Source: Phycisphaerae bacterium | Lineage (GTDB): Bacteria; Planctomycetota; Phycisphaerae; Phycisphaerales; UBA1924 | DNA length: 8,577 nucleotides | Direction: 5' to 3' | NCBI GenBank assembly: GCA_016794945.1 | Contig: JAEUIX010000184.1 | Coordinates: 1-8,577 of the forward strand | In this document: piece after piece, positions 6,216-8,577 of the stretch | Layout: the number at the start of each line of letters is the position of its first letter | Position numbering within the stretch: the first letter of the stretch is position 1 | Made by a program: the position numbers and the translations under genes | The notes under the pieces: model-generated | The model's database searches: none | Told to the model about the DNA's origin: nothing | What the model saw: the letters and a program-made list of their open reading frames with translations, nothing else

Positions 6216-7192
6216 GGCGCCACCTCGCTGCGCACCACCGCTCCCTTGGGCAGCATACGTCCGCGGCTGAATTCCGCCCAGCCCATCGCCCGCCCCCCGG
6301 CCGGCTGAACTTCCATGATGCGCAACGCGGTCCCTTCGCCGCACGCCACCAACCCCTCAGCGGGGTCTACCAGAATGCCCGGTCCGGGGGAGTCGCCTGC
6401 CGGCAGCAACTCCGTCCGAACACGCAGCAACTTGACCGAGCGCCCGTCGATCGCGACCGATACCCCCGGCCAGGGGGTCAACCCGTGCACCCTGCGGCGG
6501 CATGCTCCGGCGGGACGAGCCATGTCAATCCAGGCGTCCGCACGTGAGAGTTTGGCCGCGCGCGTAACCAGAGCCTCGTCCTGAACGGTCGACCGCAGCG
6601 AACCGGCCGCGTGTTCCAGCAGCACGCCCTCGACCAGATGGGGTCCGTCATCGGCCAGCAGGTCGTGCAGTTCTCCGGCGGTCGATTCCGGGTCGATCGC
6701 CCGACGCGACTGGCCCAGGATCAGGCCGGCGTCCATGCGGTCGGCCAGCGTGATGACGCTGTTGCCAGTTTCGGCGTCACCGGCCAGGATCGCCGCGTTG
6801 ATCGGCGCCGCACCCCGCCACCGGGGCAACAGCGAGGCGTGCAGGTTCACGATCAGCGGCAGGCGTCCCGACGCCGGCCTGGGATTCAGCAGATCCCGCC
6901 CGAGTTTCTGGCCGAACGCGATCACGACCCACGCCTCGGCGTCGCCGGCAAGTTCGTGCACGCGGCCGGTCACCTCCGGCGCGTTGACGTCCTGCGGCTT
7001 GAGCAGCGGCACCCGAGGCAGGTTCGCCTCGGCCCAATCGGCGATCGGGGTCGGCGTGAGTGCCCGGCCGCGCCCGGCAGGCCGATCGGGCTGCGAGACC
7101 ACCAGCACGACCTCGTGCGCCGCGCTCAATCTCCGAAGCGTCGGCAGCCCGAACGCGCCAGAGCCCAGGAATGCGACCCGAAGACGTTTCAC
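6209..7192 (-). CDS. fmt: Methionyl-tRNA formyltransferase
   Basis: Encodes 327 residues. The enzyme transfers a formyl group from 10-formyl-tetrahydrofolate to Met-tRNA(fMet) in the cytoplasm, making the initiator. The N-terminal domain begins LRVAFLGSGAFGLPTL (4-19). It has the basic loop PDRPAGRGRALTPTP (35-49) that inserts into the tRNA acceptor stem. The catalytic block NLHASLLPRWRGAAPINAAI spans 116-135, with Asn116, His118 and the SLLP motif. Asp154 (RMDAG) completes the catalytic set at the spacing known from E. coli. KLSRADAWIDM (214-224) and HGLTPWPG (236-243) mark the C-terminal tRNA-binding domain. The GTG at 7192 is chosen because it places the conserved first strand at the normal distance. 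The GTG at 7222 would add ten residues and also lacks a Shine-Dalgarno. It lies 58 bases after def and overlaps the next gene by seven bases. Confidence 0.96.
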   Translation of the reverse strand: MKRLRVAFLGSGAFGLPTLRRLSAAHEVVLVVSQPDRPAGRGRALTPTPIADWAEANLPRVPLLKPQDVNAPEVTGRVHELAGDAEAWVVIAFGQKLGRDLLNPRPASGRLPLIVNLHASLLPRWRGAAPINAAILAGDAETGNSVITLADRMDAGLILGQSRRAIDPESTAGELHDLLADDGPHLVEGVLLEHAAGSLRSTVQDEALVTRAAKLSRADAWIDMARPAGACRRRVHGLTPWPGVSVAIDGRSVKLLRVRTELLPAGDSPGPGILVDPAEGLVACGEGTALRIMEVQPAGGRAMGWAEFSRGRMLPKGAVVRSEVAPC

Positions 7193-7209
7193 GCCTGCTG
7201 AACGTAGCC

Positions 7210-7231
7210 GCGCCGCCGCCACGGCGGGCGC
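7210..7231 (-). repeat. GC-rich imperfect inverted repeat between def and fmt
   Basis: Read on the minus strand, GCGCCCGCC is followed after two bases by GGCGGCGGCGC. The pairing is imperfect, with one bulge, and would make a strong RNA hairpin in the def-fmt spacer about 17 bases before the chosen fmt start. It has no U tract, so it is not a standard terminator. It could alter fmt translation or mRNA stability; chance is also possible at this GC content. Confidence 0.35.
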
Positions 7232-7250
7232 GGAGTATCGCTTCCCCGCC

Positions 7251-7805
7251 TCACGCCTTCTCGAGCCGGCGCACCGCCGGGCGGTTCTTGAGCCGCGCCA
7301 TCTGGGTCATCCGATCCAAGATCAGAATGCCGTCGAGGTGATCCATCTCGTGCTGCCAGCAGCGGGCCAGGAGCCCCGTGGCGCGGTGCGAGAACGGCCG
7401 GCCGTCCATCCCTGTTGCCCCGATGGTGATCGTCGGAGGCCGCAGCACATCGCCCCGGATGTCCGGCAAGGAAAGGCACCCCTCCTCGAACGGCTCAACA
7501 GCGCCGGCCGGGTCCGACAGCACGGGGTTCACGTACACGACCGGCCCGCGCGTCGCGCTGGGCGGGTCGGCGGCCGCGCTGCGACCCTCCTCCGGGTCCT
7601 CGGGGACCTCTGCCACGAACAGCCGCCACGACAGGCCGACCTGGGGCGCCGCCAGGCCCACTCCTTCGGCCTCCCGCATGAGGTCGATCATCCGCAGGGC
7701 CACAGCCCGGACCTCGTCCGTGACCGCCGGCACCGGCTCTGCCCGCAGGCGGAGCACCGCCGCCGGGTAGTGCACGATGCGCAAACTGGCGGGATCAACG
7801 GGCAT
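7251..7805 (-). CDS. def: Peptide deformylase
   Basis: Encodes 184 residues. The enzyme removes the formyl group from the N-terminal methionine of nascent proteins at the ribosome, using a metal ion (Fe2+ or Zn2+). All three signature motifs are intact: GVGLAAPQ (48-55, family G-x-G-LAAPQ), EGCLSLP (108-114, metal ligand Cys110) and QHEMDHLDG (151-159, metal ligands His152 and His156, catalytic Glu153). A polar insert at about 68-87 (acidic and Ala/Pro-rich) lengthens the loop between the strands after motif 1. The ATG at 7805 gives a standard N-terminus (LRIVHYP at 8-14, close to the usual start of the family). It has no visible Shine-Dalgarno, and a GTG at 7829 would add eight residues. It is first of three genes with fmt and the HEXXH protein, matching the common def-fmt pairing in bacteria. 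Confidence 0.96.
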   Translation of the reverse strand: MPVDPASLRIVHYPAAVLRLRAEPVPAVTDEVRAVALRMIDLMREAEGVGLAAPQVGLSWRLFVAEVPEDPEEGRSAAADPPSATRGPVVYVNPVLSDPAGAVEPFEEGCLSLPDIRGDVLRPPTITIGATGMDGRPFSHRATGLLARCWQHEMDHLDGILILDRMTQMARLKNRPAVRRLEKA

Positions 7806-7904
7806 GGCGGCAGGGTAGGTTGGAACCACATCCCCGCGACGCCGCCGCTAGAATGAGACGCTGAACGACTCTGCCCCCGGGGGGCCGCAGGCAAGGAGCG
7901 CCCG
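7806..7904. promoter_or_regulatory. Divergent intergenic region between def operon and TPR-like gene
   Basis: About 100 bases separating two divergent starts, so promoters for both should lie here. On the plus strand, TAGAAT (7849-7854, 5 of 6 to TATAAT) is the best -10 candidate, 50 bases before the TTG start. TTGGAA at 7820-7825 is too far upstream (23 bases) to be a standard -35. A run of C then G (7874-7884) can pair with itself, and AAGGAG stands at 7893-7898. On the minus strand, TACCCT (7817-7812) lies six bases before the def ATG. That position would fit a leaderless transcript, but the hexamer match is weak. Confidence 0.4.
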
Positions 7905-8577
7905 TTGGCGATTTTTGGCTGGAACAAGAAGAAAGACGGCGAGCAGTCCACCGGTTCGGGCAACGGCGCCTCGGCCGCCCCCGCCAAGGGTGAGCCGGTC
8001 CAGTTCTCGCCCGAGAAGGCCCAGAGGTTCTTCACCCACGCCCAGACCAGCCACGATACCGGCGGCTTCGAGTACGCCATGACCATGTGGCTCAACGGCC
8101 TGCGCCACGACCCGGCGAATATGAACGCCATCCAGGGGTTCTTCCGTTCTGCCGCCGCGTTCACACAGGCCGGCAACAAGGCCGCCACCAAGGACATCGA
8201 GCGGGCCGTCGCCGGGCAGGGCGGACCGCTGGACCGCTACCTGCAGGCGATGCTGGCTTGGGCGCTCAAGCCGCTGGACCCGGCGCTGGCTGTCAAAGCG
8301 TTCCAGGCCCCGACCGAACTCGGGCTGCACGAGCCGGCGCGGTGGATCGCCCCCAAGGCGCTGGAGGTCGTGCTGCGCGAGCAGCGGCCTCGCAAGGAGC
8401 ACCTGGTCCGCATTGTCGAGGCCGCCAACAAGTGCGAGGTCTACGAAATCGCCGTCCGCGCCGGCGACGCCGCCCTGCTCATCGACCCTACCGACGTCAA
8501 ACTCGCCACGTTTGTCAAGAACCTCTCAGCCCAGTCATCCATCAGCAAGGGCGGGTACGAGCAGGTCGGGCAGGCGG
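7905..8577 (+). CDS. TPR-like repeat protein, function unknown, N-terminal part
   Basis: An open frame of 224 codons running off the right edge, starting at a TTG preceded by AAGGAG with six bases of spacing; this site decides the start. The N-terminus is short, basic and polar (AIFGWNKKKDGEQ), followed by a Gly/Ala/Ser-rich linker to about residue 29, so there is no signal peptide. Residues 37-72 (QRFFTHAQTSHDTGGFEYAM and on through GLRHDPANM) have the helix-turn-helix spacing and the Ala, Gly, Tyr-Ala and Asp-Pro positions of a tetratricopeptide repeat. Residues 166-200 (KCEVYEIAVRAGDAALLIDP near the end) look like a second one. The intervening region is helical and Leu/Ala-rich. TPR arrays bind other proteins, so it is probably a cytoplasmic adaptor. 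I recognise no specific family or partner. Compositional periodicity and the Shine-Dalgarno support it as a real gene. Confidence 0.75.
   Translation, partial: MAIFGWNKKKDGEQSTGSGNGASAAPAKGEPVQFSPEKAQRFFTHAQTSHDTGGFEYAMTMWLNGLRHDPANMNAIQGFFRSAAAFTQAGNKAATKDIERAVAGQGGPLDRYLQAMLAWALKPLDPALAVKAFQAPTELGLHEPARWIAPKALEVVLREQRPRKEHLVRIVEAANKCEVYEIAVRAGDAALLIDPTDVKLATFVKNLSAQSSISKGGYEQVGQA

Noticed and set aside
6735..7856. 373-codon plus-strand open frame opposite fmt and def
   Set aside because: It spans two intact, motif-complete housekeeping genes on the other strand and has no domain of its own.
7874..7884. C5G6 self-pairing stretch as a terminator or operator
   Set aside because: It has no loop of normal size and no T tract, and it lies in the leader of the TPR-like gene. 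It is noted only as part of the leader layout.
1..8577. tRNA genes, CRISPR arrays, insertion sequences or phage-type genes
   Set aside because: Almost all of the window is explained by protein-coding genes. I saw no spaced direct repeats, transposase or integrase motifs, or cloverleaf-like segments in the short gaps.

Overview
This is a gene-dense, high-GC window (about two thirds GC or more by eye). It has ten protein-coding genes in five transcription blocks and almost no non-coding sequence. I see no RNA gene, mobile element, CRISPR array or attachment site. The gene mix suggests a planctomycete, perhaps from the Phycisphaerae. It includes a formylglycine-generating-enzyme-type (SUMF1) domain protein, a ThuA-domain protein, a Gfo/Idh/MocA oxidoreductase beside a TIM-barrel sugar isomerase/epimerase, and a NupG-type symporter. 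GTG and TTG starts are frequent. The lineage is an inference from families and composition, because no marker gene is present.

Left part (1-2052). The 5' end of an exported SUMF1-domain protein leaves the left edge on the minus strand. Head to head with it, and apparently overlapping it by 23 bases, starts a plus-strand pair: an ApbE-type FAD:protein FMN transferase lipoprotein and a ThuA-domain protein, coupled by an ATGA overlap. The ThuA gene runs 56 bases into the end of the next, convergent operon.

Middle part (1997-5618). On the minus strand, a sugar phosphate isomerase/epimerase-type TIM barrel (first) and a Gfo/Idh/MocA NAD(P)-dependent oxidoreductase (second) are coupled by a GTGA overlap. 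A nucleoside:H+ symporter-family transporter is divergent from them across a 92-base intergenic region. With ThuA next door, this resembles a sugar or glycoside oxidation and catabolism locus with its own importer. The substrate cannot be read from sequence.

Right part (5619-8577). A minus-strand operon carries peptide deformylase, methionyl-tRNA formyltransferase and a small HEXXH-motif protein that overlaps the end of fmt. Formylation and deformylation of the initiator methionine are thus encoded together with an unassigned putative metallopeptidase. Divergent from def, after about 100 bases, begins a TPR-like protein with a TTG start and a strong Shine-Dalgarno; it runs off the right edge.

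The points most worth following are the uncharacterised HEXXH protein in the def-fmt operon, the ApbE-ThuA coupled pair, the overlapping divergent signal-peptide starts, and the very tight convergent junctions, one of which shares a TGATCA palindrome as both stop codons. No clearly new system is proven here.
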